From assembly GCF_000006565.2 (NCBI RefSeq), contig NC_031479.1, positions 1,550,001 to 1,614,000 on the forward strand: a stretch of 64,000 nt of DNA. The letters are read 5' to 3'. The DNA comes from Toxoplasma gondii ME49. Its lineage: Eukaryota > Apicomplexa > Conoidasida > Eucoccidiorida > Sarcocystidae. Below are positions 12,538 through 23,498 of this stretch, piece after piece. The position numbers were made by a program, and so were the translations under genes. The number at the start of each line of letters is the position of its first letter. Positions within the stretch are counted from its first letter, which is position 1. Under the pieces are notes generated by a model. It made no database searches, was not told the DNA's origin, and saw only the letters and a list, made by a program, of their open reading frames with translations.

Positions 12538-14677
12538 GCTACCGGCGCCGAGTGCAGTTGCGCCCGAAGAAGCGAATGCCGGTCGCGGAGCTGCTTCAGT
12601 GACACATTTTCAAGATGAAGAACGAACAGCTCTCTTGGGAGGATCTGGGCGATCCAGAGACAAGCCGAGCGACAAAGGCGCCCTGGACAGTTGCCAAGTA
12701 GCGACAAGAGGCGACCAGAAAATTGACCGGATGCGAACGCAGCATCGGGAGTATCTGAAGAAACTGCATCGGTTAGAGAGGCTGTACACCAGACTGCGAA
12801 CTGTACGGTGTCTACTCTCTGTTGCGTGGGCTTTCACTCTTTCAGCTCTCCTCGTTAGTGCCCTCGTTCTCTTTCTTTTAGTCTTATGGGATCGAGCGGC
12901 GTTCTACCAACTCGTGCTGCCAGCGTGCTCGCTGGTGAAGGCTTTCGGAGGCGCTGTTTTGGCGACTGCCCTTCTAGGAACTTTCACGAGCGTTGCACTG
13001 TTCCTCGTTTTCAAGGTTGGAACTATTCTTTTCTTCGTTCCGCTCTACTTACAGTCCATTCTCCTCGCTGCGCTGCTCGCGGCGGTTTGTGCACATCCGC
13101 TAAATCTCGTTAACAGTCTCTTGGGGTGTTCTACCGATGTTCAACTCCCTCTGAACACTGCAGTCTCTTGCCTTTTTCTAGCGTGTGCTCTCTTGCTCAA
13201 TGGCATCTTAGCAGATACGCCTCACTTCTTTGTCTGGATTCTTCTGCCTCTGTTGCTGGTCACGCAAGTTTTCGTCCTCATGTTCCGGTCCCCTCGTCCT
13301 CACGGAGGCAGAGCGTCCCACTGCTTTCTCTCCGTTCTTGAGAGCTCACCTTCTTGGATCGCCTTCTTGGTCCTGCTGGGGCTGCATGCAAGCCGCGCCG
13401 CCGTCTACTACACCGCTTTGCATCAGAAGAGAATTTCGTTTTTCCGGCCGCCGGACACACAGATCATTCAGTGCCCCCCTCCCTCACTCTTGCCGTCGAA
13501 TTCGCTGGACAGTTCCGAGACACATTTTGCGGTGGAAACGCATCCGCCAGAAGTTACCAATGAAGTTCCAGGCAAACGAACTGGTCCTCCAGTTCCCCGC
13601 AGCTCTCCAAATTTGTCTGGCCCCGCGACTGCCACCGCGGCTGCCCGTTCCGCTGGACTAACTGCTCCGTCAAACGAGAAAGCGCACTCTGAACCGCGAA
13701 CTTGCCGCGAGAACGAGGGAACTTCTGATCAGCAGACCCTTCACCTTTTTGGAAAATACAATGCATTTGCTCAGCAAAACTTGTGGCGGCATGGAGTCAC
13801 AGCATGCGGGTGTGCGTTGATTGTTGCGGGCATCATTTCACTGTCTGTACACTTCGCTCGCCACACTCCTTCCACTTCTGTTCCTCCGAACCGCAGCTCA
13901 CTCCAAGATGTGACTCATCCCAGTGAGACAGGGGACATCGAATCTTTTCTTGAGACGCTCCAGACGCACGCAGCGCTGTCTTCAGTCGAAGAGAGAACTG
14001 CGCAGCCCTGCGCTAGAAAAAAGCAGGCAATGACACCAAGTGACCAGGATTTGGAAACTCTGCGATTAACGAGTAGTTTTGCGGAACACCACCGGCGCCG
14101 CTCGTCCCACGTGACAGCAGATGCTCAAGCGAATGTTTTGAATGCTCGTGGCCTGTCCCAAAGTCTCTCAGCAAAGATCAGTGATGTGGTTCCAACTCAG
14201 TTCACACCTAAGTTACGTTGGCACCAGATGCCCAGAAGGAATCGAGAACGACGCGATTCGGCCGCGAAGAACGATCCACCTGAAGGGTATCTCCATGAGG
14301 CGCCTGTAACCGCTTTCGCCTTCCTGGCACGGTCGCCTTACCCGTCAGTAAACGAGAAGTTTCCGCTTTACCCAGGAAACGATAGCCGAGAGGTGACAAC
14401 AAAGGGGATCGAGAGGTTCGCGACGTACGGTATCTCATTTCTAGGGTCCGGGTCAACCTCACCACACGATTTCGGGAAACCTGGCCGGGACTCCACCTTG
14501 CTTCTCTGCGGTTTAATTTTTCTCGGAAGTGGCGCCGCGCTTGCGAGCGTCCAACTCGTCTGGCTTCTCGCCTGCTGGATCGACAGTACGCTTTTCGGCA
14601 GAAAAGGGATTTGTTGTGGGATTCGAGAGTTTTCAGCTGATGCGGGGTTTCCCGGAGAACAAGCGCGAAATGAGTGA
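12530..14677 (+). CDS. Eight-span integral membrane protein, unknown function
   Basis: A single uninterrupted frame of 715 codons. Residues 1-60 are polar and Ser/Gly/Asp-rich. Residues about 68-90 form a basic amphipathic helix (EYLKKLHRLERLYTRL). Six hydrophobic segments follow between about residues 92 and 300. A long hydrophilic Ser/Thr/Pro-rich loop (about 305-410) leads to a seventh span near 420. A second polar region of about 200 residues rich in Arg and Ser precedes an eighth span (LLLCGLIFLGSGAALASVQL) near the C-terminus. I see no transporter signature or signal peptide cleavage site. The start is the first ATG of the frame (context ACGATGAC) and is preceded by an overlapping upstream frame. 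A role as a transporter or scaffold in an internal membrane is inference only. Confidence 0.7.
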   Translation: MTKLPAPSAVAPEEANAGRGAASVTHFQDEERTALLGGSGRSRDKPSDKGALDSCQVATRGDQKIDRMRTQHREYLKKLHRLERLYTRLRTVRCLLSVAWAFTLSALLVSALVLFLLVLWDRAAFYQLVLPACSLVKAFGGAVLATALLGTFTSVALFLVFKVGTILFFVPLYLQSILLAALLAAVCAHPLNLVNSLLGCSTDVQLPLNTAVSCLFLACALLLNGILADTPHFFVWILLPLLLVTQVFVLMFRSPRPHGGRASHCFLSVLESSPSWIAFLVLLGLHASRAAVYYTALHQKRISFFRPPDTQIIQCPPPSLLPSNSLDSSETHFAVETHPPEVTNEVPGKRTGPPVPRSSPNLSGPATATAAARSAGLTAPSNEKAHSEPRTCRENEGTSDQQTLHLFGKYNAFAQQNLWRHGVTACGCALIVAGIISLSVHFARHTPSTSVPPNRSSLQDVTHPSETGDIESFLETLQTHAALSSVEERTAQPCARKKQAMTPSDQDLETLRLTSSFAEHHRRRSSHVTADAQANVLNARGLSQSLSAKISDVVPTQFTPKLRWHQMPRRNRERRDSAAKNDPPEGYLHEAPVTAFAFLARSPYPSVNEKFPLYPGNDSREVTTKGIERFATYGISFLGSGSTSPHDFGKPGRDSTLLLCGLIFLGSGAALASVQLVWLLACWIDSTLFGRKGICCGIREFSADAGFPGEQARNE

Positions 14678-14976
14678 ACGGATTTGCAGGTGCCGTAGAG
14701 TACAGTGCGGTGAACTCGGTGATATCAGGAAAGGGCAGTAGACAGTGGGGATTCGAGGCCGTTTCGGATACGCACAGAAAGTTAGGCTCCGGATATCTTT
14801 CTCAAATCCTAGCGGTGAACGGATGTCTCAATTCCTAGCCTGGAGACGGGGTCTTTTCGATCCTGAGGGGAAGTTTTCCCGCCACTTTGGGCAGTGACAA
14901 AGATTGTGGCTGCGCTGCGGACACACGCGTGAGTATGTTTTCGTGCGTTTTTTCTGCAGATCTCCTGTTTGCAACC

Positions 14977-15324
14977 ATGGCGCCGATAAATCGCAATCTC
15001 CCCTGTGTGCTCAAGACGCCAGACATGCCGCTGCCTCCAGGTAAACCGAAACTGGGACCCGCCGGGCCACTGATTTCGAAGCTGTTGCAAACTGACACGG
15101 AAGCGCGTGAACTACGCAAGAGCGAGGAAACCCTGAGTGTGGATCCGGGACTCGAAACGGACTCAGAGGTTCAGGCATCCTCCGCCGATGCGGACTCCTG
15201 GCTGGAGAGCTCCGAATCTACCGACGACTTTGGCATTACCGAATGGGAGCAAGAAATGGACAAGGAACACGTTCAAAAACTAGGTCTCGGAGAAGGCGAC
15301 AAAGGCACTGGCCTGGAAGGATAA
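14977..15324 (+). CDS. Small acidic protein of 115 residues, unknown
   Basis: The ATG at 14977 has a strong context (AACCATGG) and lies 18 bases after a good acceptor (TTTTTTCTGCAG), so an intron probably interrupts the 5' leader. The protein begins with a Pro/Lys-rich segment (PLPPGKPKLGPAGPLISKLL) and continues as an acidic Ser/Glu/Asp tail with two tryptophans, ending in TAA. It looks intrinsically disordered and has no membrane segment. It lies 300 bases beyond the stop of the membrane-protein gene on the same strand, so it could also be a downstream exon of a longer transcript. No family recognised. Confidence 0.5.
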   Translation: MAPINRNLPCVLKTPDMPLPPGKPKLGPAGPLISKLLQTDTEARELRKSEETLSVDPGLETDSEVQASSADADSWLESSESTDDFGITEWEQEMDKEHVQKLGLGEGDKGTGLEG

Positions 15325-17039
15325 TGAAACAACCGGCGCCGACCAGCCGGCGGGGAAACCGGGCATCGCCGCGAAAGAGTTGAGGCGTCACACCCCGATG
15401 TTTACGTTTAGTATTTTCGTGCAATGCCACTTTAGCAACACACACCTACGGGGGCTGGCACGGATTTGTTTTGCAGGAGTCTCTCCAGCGAGCGAACCGA
15501 AAACGTTTTGCTCTGTGTCCTGAGCCCAACGTGACTTTGGGTTATGGGAAGTCTGCAACTGAGTGCCAGGAGCCCCGATTTTGGTAGATTGTCCCTGGAG
15601 CGGTACTGGATATCCCGCAACAGTGAAACGGACCTAGAAAGAACAGACCACTTCTTTGATGATCTGATTTATTCACGCTCGTTATGCCATGGGGTCCAAT
15701 TTCGTTGGCAGCTCTTTTCGTGTACCGGCTCTAAAAAAATCTCGCACGCGACGACACAACGGACAGTTTGGCCCAGCGTACACAAGAGGATCTACCGCAC
15801 TCCTTGATAAACTGTGGACACACCTTGGAGCCATATTAACACAAAAGAACGTCTTACCACTCAAATATTATGAAGTATGCGTGTGATGTGTGAGCTGCGC
15901 GAGAGTTACACTTGGGCTCAACATGTAATACAACAGTGGCCAAGGGATTTTCATGTCGATATAAAGCGGTACTGTGGTGAAGTAACAGTCAAATAGAGTT
16001 ATTCCATCACCAAGTGCAGACGGAGTCGAAGAGCGTGGCGTTGCCGCATTTGGGACTGCCAGTAAAACTAATTGAGTCTCAGCTGTGGAAGACCGGTGAA
16101 TGGTAACAGCAGTCGGTGACAGGCTGATTAAAGAAGGGAAAAGTGGAATTTTGTCCACTGTTGAGATCCGGATGGGTTCCATTATAACTCCTCGCGAAGT
16201 ATCGAGTCCGAAACACCAGGCGTTTCCCGTGGTTTCCCCTTTTCGCGATTCTCATTGGAGCAGCGATACTCTTGAGCACACCCGGTTGAGATGCGTGACA
16301 GACGCAATAAAACAGAACGGGCATAAATTCGTCGTCATGTTTAAAGCGCATATATTTGAGTCTTTCCGGGGTCCGATACTCGACCTCACGACGTCATGGG
16401 AGAACTGGTGAAAGCTCTGTCCCACTCGCCATCACATACTGCAGTCGCTCACCAGAACATACAGCTCTTTCCTTGCATACTACAGGAAAGAGGGAAGTAG
16501 TAGTTTATTCACTTGCTCTCTCAAAAGTCATACAAGGTACAAACAGTGCGACAGGTGTCAAAGAAAGTGTGGAAGTCCCGAGGGACGAGGCAGAATCTGC
16601 GCAGACGCCGTGAAACAAGTGACGATCTCTCTGGGAATAATCCACAGAACTATGATTTGTCAGTTAACAGTTAATTCGTTTTAAATTTGATATTCTGCAC
16701 AACTGAGCTAAACTTTTTTATACGGCATCCGTTAGATGAACTACATTATTTGAGAAACGCTCTTAGGTGCGTGACATTTTCCCGCGTAGACACACAAAGT
16801 GTGGCTAAGAGAAAGCTCAGACTAAGTGCCCGCGCAAGACGTTAGCAAGTCACGTTCCGACGGGAGTGCAACTGAGACAGTGGCACAAACTGGAAAGGAT
16901 TTGCGTCTCTAGCGGCAGCGTTTACATGAATAGGCAACGAGCTCTGTGAAAACTTCCTCTTCCGTGTGCTTGCATTCCATCTTCGTCACCGTGTCTGACC
17001 GCATGTTTCCTGTTCCTCTGAACGTCTAAAGCTCACAGG
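15325..17039. other. AT-richer gene-poor stretch
   Basis: No exon with reliable signals found. A short frame near 15544-15650 has some protein character but no matched splice sites. The region separates the small acidic gene from a possible isolated exon starting near 17040. Confidence 0.35.
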
Positions 17040-17359
17040 AGAAGACTGAACTTTCGACGTTAGAAGAAAAGATAAGATGCATTGAGGTACAGCTGACGGG
17101 AAGGAGAGTGAACTTTAAACGGATGCTACATCTCCCCGCCCCTATTGCTAACAATTCCTCGGTAGATATTGATCAAGAACTTACACTTTCAAAACTTGAA
17201 TTAGACATCTTATCCTTTCAGTTACATGGAGGGTCAACAAAACAAACTGTGCATTTGGCTGTCGAGACTTTTTTGAAAGGTGGCCTGGAGTTACTGAACG
17301 AAGAGCTGTCCTTTTTCCAGGAACAGGCGATGCTTGCTGTTCTAAACAGTGTTATTTGA
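17040..17359 (+). CDS. Possible terminal exon encoding a helical segment
   Basis: After an acceptor-like CTCACAG near 17039, one frame stays open for about 105 codons to a TGA at 17357-17359. The translated segment is Leu/Glu-rich and helical (for example TLSKLELDILSFQLHGG and LELLNEELSFFQEQAML). I could not find convincing upstream exons, so this may be the last exon of an unresolved gene or a chance frame. Codon use is AT-rich compared with the firm genes. Confidence 0.25.
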
Positions 17360-19487
17360 TCCAGAACACTGAATTACATTTGTTACTGAACCATGTTTCA
17401 TGCTCAGCGGCGCTTCACTACCTTGGTTGTGATATTTCATTTACTTCGAAAAATTCGATACCCTACCCGAAGACAGGAATACACCTTTCTTCATCGTGCA
17501 CGAGATGCATGTTTAGGTCTGCTTCATCGTTTTGCGCGAGAATCACGGTCAAACTCGTGTCTGCAGAGAACAAAGACGCATTTTCCTCGGGGCATGTGGC
17601 GATGAAAACGGGGAACAACAGCCAATCCATTCCCGACCCCTTTTTTTCGCATGCGGGTCAAATGCGGACTCGGCGTATATTCGGGGCCACGTCAGCGCTT
17701 TTTCACGGGCTGCCTCTGCGCACCACTCTTTTTGCATTCTGTTCTTCCACGCCTTGCCGGGTAACCCCTCAAAAGCCGACCCGGTGTTTATCACACGGGG
17801 CTTCCTCGCTTTTTCTCCAGTGTCTCGTCTTTCCTCTCCGTGTCTTCTTGGTTTTGTGGTGTTGTCCGTCTTCCACGCCGTGAATTCTGGAGCGTCTTTC
17901 GGTACACATCGAGGAGGGCGCTCCGCTGTATCGCGCCCTTCTAGTGACTTTTTCTCGATGGCCCAGTCGGTCAAAGCAACAAAGACATTCTCCTGGCTCT
18001 ATTCCCCAGTTCAACCGGCCGTCATTTTTCTTGCAACCGTGGACACATTCTTCTCCTGAGCCGTTTCCAGATTCTCCCTCTTCTGTATCAACACCTGGAG
18101 AGAAGACACAGTGAAGGGAGACTCGTCAACAGTGTGTGGAGTTCTTTTCGTCGCTGTTCTTCCAAAGTCTTTTTGTTTTCCGGCTTTCTCGGAACCACAG
18201 ACAAAACGCGCCTCTCGCCATCACGTGGGCCGCCCCGTTTTGCATTGTTGAGTAGCGCCTCTGCGTACACACCCCAGATACGTCTACGCCGTTCCTTCTC
18301 TTCTTAAGCTTGCGTCTTCGGAGTTTGTGACCGGCTGTGTTCCCCGTCCGCAGCTCACCCCTCCATTCTCCGACTCAACACGCGTCTTTGTCTTGTCTTT
18401 GTTTCGCCCGAAGTTCTCCTTCGAGCCCTGCCCTTGGGCAGCGCTCCGGTTCCTCGTCGCCTACACCTTGCCCTCTGTTTCCTAGAGACCCGCAGACGAA
18501 TCACAGATCTCTTTTCATCGAACAACAGACTCAGCTGCCGTCCGGAATTTCCTCTCCAGCGAAAGCTCTGTTGGCAATCGTTTCGGCGAGGTATGCCAAG
18601 GGAAACGACTGGAAATTCTAAGACTCCTCCAACACACCCCACTGGACTACGGAAGACAGGTGAAAGAGCTGGTATGTCTGAGCACCACCGCGGAACAGCT
18701 TGCTCCTTTCAAGGAAACGCGTTTCTTCCGAAAGGTGTTCTGCTCCTCTGGTGTGAGACTCTCAACTGCACATGTAGCCACCAGTGAACTGTACGTGGGA
18801 AGATGCAAAAGCTAGTTTAGAGTATTCTGCAGTTTAATCTTGGCGTAGACGTCCGAGAATCTCTTGAAAACCGTGCAGGGTGGGGTGGTTTAACTGTCTC
18901 AAGAGTCACTTTCGAAGAAGCCCGCGGCAAAGATGAGTGATGGACAGCAGAGACGAAACGAAGTCCCGGAAGTAGGCTCACAGATCGGCTTTTCCCCAGT
19001 CCGCCCAAGTGAAGGTGAACTGCCCCAGCTGATAAAGTGCGCTGATCAGAAGAAGAGATATCTTCCCCGTGATTTCCGCGCTTTAAGGGCAACTGCAGGA
19101 AATATTCAGAGCCTATCAAGTTCTCGATACGCGTTCCGTGTGCCTCATCCAGACAGACGCTCCTTCCGGTGTCTGGGGTGTCAACATGCGCGAGGGATAC
19201 CAGCAACGGAAGTTGCGAAACAGACGCAACGGCGGACGTACACCGGAAGAGGCGGGAGTTTGTGGTGTGTCTTGTTCTGACGGCTGCGGGATCCTGTTTT
19301 TTTCGAATCTTTTTGAGGGAGGTTGAGCGTGATGTCGCACACTCTTTGAACGACTGTTTCACCGTGCATTTTCGTCATTGTGCCGCTGTTTTCTCAGTTT
19401 TTTTTCTCCGTCGCAGACTCGTAAGAAATCTCTCCACCGCTGCGTTTTCTGTGCCTGCAGATCGGTTCCCCCGTCAACTGCACCACC
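17360..19487. other. Upstream/5' leader region of the p24 gene
   Basis: No firm gene. The pyrimidine-rich character rises towards 18300-19480 and an acceptor (GTGCCTGCAG) sits at 19460, 27 bases before the p24 start codon, which suggests a spliced 5' leader. Short frames near 18337 and 18933 are treated as non-coding. Confidence 0.4.
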
Positions 19488-22400
19488 ATGAAGGCCCTTC
19501 TTGTTCTGAGTGCCTTGCTCGCTGCCTGCCTTCAGGGCAGACTGGCCTCTGCTGCAGATCAAACGGACGGGGTAAGTAGTGTCTTTTTGCGTCGTTTTTT
19601 CTGCGTCACACGCCACGTCTGTCGATTTTAGGTCGCTGGGCGCAGACGGTCGGAGCTGCTGAGCAACATTACCCGAGAAAATCGAGTCGAAAACTGTGTA
19701 TCTCATTCTGTTGCGGCGGTGTCGCAGACCACTGAGAGGACATCTCTCCTTTAGATTCCGCCAGCACCGCGTTGTTTTTCTCCTGCGCGTCTGGTGCGTC
19801 GCTGCGTCTGCCCTGCGGGCACTCTCGCTCCCGCATTTCGTTTTCAGAGTTTCTCTTCGGTCTCGTTTTCTCTTCTGGTTGACCTAAAAAGACGCCATAT
19901 GGGCGGGTCCGAAATTACCTGCAAACAACGCGGCTCAAAAACGGGGCCAACGTCTCTGTGAAAACGCGTTTGTTTCTTGCTCAAGCTCTCCCCCTCTGGA
20001 GGCACCGCTGCCGTATCACACACACCTCACGCGTCTGCCAGCGCGGCGGCTTCTGCCGGGACCAAAGTGCTGAGTAAAGACGCTCTAAAAAACTCTCGAC
20101 ACACCGTGTCGCTCGTTCGTGACCTCTGCAGGTTCCCCCTGACAGTCAACAGGACTACCAAAACTATCAACAGAACCAGTACTACGCTCCAGAAGAGGAG
20201 AACGGCGTTCCGCCACCGCCTCCAGTAAACACTTACGGCTCCGCAGACGTGGGAAGCAATGCAGGAGGTACCCCGCCTGCCGCAGCCCCCTACTACCCAC
20301 CCCCGCAGCAGCAGGGCTACGTACCCCAGGACCAACAGGGGTACGCCCCGCCCGCGCAGCAAGGCTACAACGCCCCTCCTCAAGTGCCTCCTTCTCACCA
20401 GGTTCCTCCTCAGTATCAGCAACAGTATGTGCCTCAGTACCAGCAACAGCGCCAGCAGGGGTACGCACAACAGTACGCTGGAGGCGTACCTCCTCAACAG
20501 GCCCAGGGTGGGTACCAGCAGAACCGGCCGGCCCCTGGGCCGCAAGGTGGCTCTGGGTACGGAGCTCCGGCACCTGTGGGCCAACAGGCCCCGCCGCCGC
20601 CGCAGTACAAAGCGCCGCCGCCTCAGGGCACTCCTCAACAAGGGTACCCGCAGGGCGGGGCCCGGGCCCCACCCCCTGCGAGTGCGCGCACGGGTCAACC
20701 GGCCCCGGCGGCTGCGGCCCCAGGGTACCAAACCCAGCGCCAGGGCCAGCAGCCCCAGAGACCCGCGCCTGTGGGCCAAGTACCCCAGGCGGGTCAACCG
20801 GCGCCTGCCCGCCAGCAACAACGACCGACTCCTCCCGCCCAACAGCCAAGACAAAGTCCGCCCCCTCCTCAACAGACTCCTCAACAGACTCAACAGCGAA
20901 CGCCTTCTCAACAAACGCAACAACAGAGAGCAGCGGCCCCCCAGCAGGCCCGCCAGGCTCCTGCGGCTAGCCAGCAACAGAGACCTGTGCAAACCGGAGG
21001 AGCGAACCAAGGCGCTGGGACTCCTCGCGCCGGAGTACAGACACCCCAGGCCGGTGTAGGGGCGGGTGTACAGACACCTCAGGCTCAAGGGGGGGCGACA
21101 CAGCAGAGACAGCAGGCTCAACGCGCTGCTCCTCAGAGAGCGGAGATGAAGCCCGCAGCTCCAGATGAGGACAGCGAAGAGGAAGAAGGCGACCTGGAGG
21201 AACGGATTCGCCGCGAAGACGAGGGACAGGTAGGGGGGCGGTTTTGGAAGAAAGAGACTGTGGGCAGAGAGGCTTTTGGGGAGAGGACGGATCTGCGACA
21301 ACTCCGTTTGATGGCAGTTGAAAGATCTGACGTTTTAAAACAGTTTTGACAAGTTAAATTGCTGATTTTCATGACCAGATCCACGCACGGTTTGTTTTGG
21401 TCCGCGCTCGTGAGTCAAGGAGAGGTCGAGAGACCCCTCTTCTACTCGAAGACGAAGGTAGGTTTCTGGAGACGCATGCGTTGAGCTTTTCGTGTTTTCG
21501 CTTTTCAGCTCTTCGACGACGACGACGACAGCGCCAGTTCGCTCATGGAAGAGTGGGAGAAACACATGCAGAACTTTATTCCAGATATGCTGGTGAGACC
21601 AAGGACCCGCCACATGTGCCGACGACTTGCCCGAAAACAGAGATTTACCTTCTCGACGTAGCTGTGAAGGACCAGAGAGATCCGAGACAAATGTAAAAAG
21701 TGGAGAGAGAGAACAAGGCGGGGAGAGAGGCTCGACGCATGGGAAGAGGTGGCGAGGCCGGTGTCTTGGTTTTCATTTTCGCAGGTCACTTTTCCTCTAG
21801 CTCCGCGAAGTGACGAGTACTTTTACGAGCACATCGAGGCGAACGACGGGGCTGTTCACCTCAGAGGAGGTTTCTTTGTCGGCGGCGACGAAGGCTCGGC
21901 TTCTGTGGATTTCTCCATCACGGATCCCGATGGTAAAGCCCCGAGAAGATGCGAATGCGTGTGATGGAAGAGGGAGTTTTCGAGAAGCTAAAAAGGGTCG
22001 AGTTCACAAATACATCACAGAGAAACTGAACAGCCGCGCGACGCGTGAGAGCGCCTATCTGGGCTTTTGCGAGTTCACTCGAAGCTGGTTGTTCGTCGCC
22101 GATCCTGTTCCCCCCTTTTCGTGGAGACTCGACTGTCTCTTCGGGTGGCTGCAGAGACAGGGTGTGTGTCAAGGGCGAGTGTGCAGACACCAAGAACTGG
22201 TGGCAAGTCTCCTGCGGTGCAAAGTCTCTGCCGTTTTCCTTTGCATGCACGGGCAAGACCCGCGTGGTTTTGCGTCTCCCACTCGCCAGCGAGATGGCGC
22301 TGTCAAGCTTCAGAGCTGCAAGCGGAAAGCGTCTCGAGATTCACACCAGTTGAGAGTTTAAGGTCTCTCTGGTCCCCGGGTCACCGGAAAGAGACTCGGC

Positions 22401-23498
22401 GTGACGGGGAGCGAGTTGTAGATCTGCTGAGTGGTCTTTCGCGAAGCGGTGGGGTTTCACTGCACGTATGTCTTTTCCGTTTCGAAGAACCGAAGGAACA
22501 GCAGGCGGCGCAAGAGCAGGTGTTCCGGTTTTTCTCTTGTCTCAGGCGACATCATCTACAAGAAGAGCAAGAGCGAGGGTCTGTTCTACTTCACTGCGAA
22601 GAAGAAGGGCACTTACTCGTTCATTGTCTCCAACCACCAGTAAGGCCGGGTCTTCGGTGTGCGTATTGCTTCGCTTCGTGCTTGCACTGTAGATCTCTGA
22701 AGACGATCCCGACGCACCCGCTTCTCGCGTTTTTTCCCAACGTGTAGACCCCCAAAGTGAGAAACCGTTTTTTTGGCTCGACATCCGGTGTACATGCACC
22801 GCTCCCGTGAGTGTTGCTGTTGACAGGTGGCTGGAGAGTCGGATGGTTACGTTCGCGATTGGTCGAGGCAACGAAACGGCGTTGATGCCGAAGCACGTTC
22901 AGACGGCAGGCGAGATGGCAGACACCTTGCAGAACCAGCTCAGAGATATTCAGGTGCGAAACAATGCTTTTCTCAGTGGTTTCGTCGGAATTTGAGGATG
23001 CCTGTCCGTTCTGTGAGGCCCCTGACAGTTCCAGCTTCGACAGCCTCGCGAGTCTCACGCGAACGTTCAGGGAAGGTTTAGGTGCCTCTTACGTACATGA
23101 GTTGTGAGGAAACTCTTTTGTCGTTGCGCCGTCACTTTCACCTGGCAGCAGAGGTATTGGAGACATCACGGTCGAGCAGGGTGACAGTGTCCTGACGCGC
23201 GCGGCTCTTCGTTTTCTGGCAAACACGGGTTCCTGCTCGAACAGCGAGATACGTTTGACCCGTCGCCGTCGTTCACCGTTTCCGTTTGCTAACGACCCTC
23301 TCCACCCGTGCTCTGTTTTTTCTTCAGGCGGAGACGACTTACCTGTGGATCCGGCAGCGTTCGCATGCAGAGGCGGCCACAGCGCTGCACTCGAAACTTT
23401 TCTGGCTGGCTGTTGTTGAGTTTGCGTGTCTCATCACCACCTCTGCTTTCCACGTCTTTTACATCCAGTCTCTCGTGTCTGACAAGCGCATTCTGTGA
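19488..23498 (+). CDS. p24/TMED (emp24-GOLD) family protein with giant Q/P/G-rich lumenal arm
   Basis: Seven exons close in phase to 601 residues: 19488-19571, 20132-21229, 21509-21592, 21785-21932, 22546-22639, 22827-22953 and 23328-23498. The ATG (CACCACCATGAAG) opens a signal peptide (residues 1-23). Exon 2 alone encodes 366 residues of Gln/Pro/Gly/Tyr/Ala-rich repeats that turn acidic at the end. Then come an acidic linker, a GOLD beta-sandwich (about 423-515; motifs FFVGGDEGSASVDFSITDPD and GLFYFTAKKKGTYSFIVSN), a short coiled coil, one transmembrane helix (about 569-591) and a ten-residue tail ending KRIL. Family members are usually 200-230 residues and act as COPI/COPII cargo adaptors in the ER-Golgi cycle. 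The two cysteines that normally form the GOLD disulfide are both absent. Membership is firm; the function of the arm is unknown. Confidence 0.9.
20132..21229 (+). repeat. Low-complexity coding tract (CAA/CAG/CCN/GGN)
   Basis: This exon consists of degenerate repeats of Gln, Pro, Gly, Tyr and Ala codons, such as QQGY, PQYQQQY and TPQQTQQ blocks. The composition is prion-like: Gln and Tyr rich with almost no charge until an acidic run (DEDSEEEEGDLEE) at its 3' end. Its strong composition also opens a 424-codon frame on the opposite strand. Confidence 0.9.

Noticed and set aside
20027..21301. A 424-codon open frame on the minus strand opposite the p24 low-complexity exon
   Set aside because: It is opened by the Gln/Pro/Gly composition of the sense exon. 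The sense strand has a signal peptide, exact splice phases and a GOLD domain; the antisense product is only Leu/Arg/Ser repeats.
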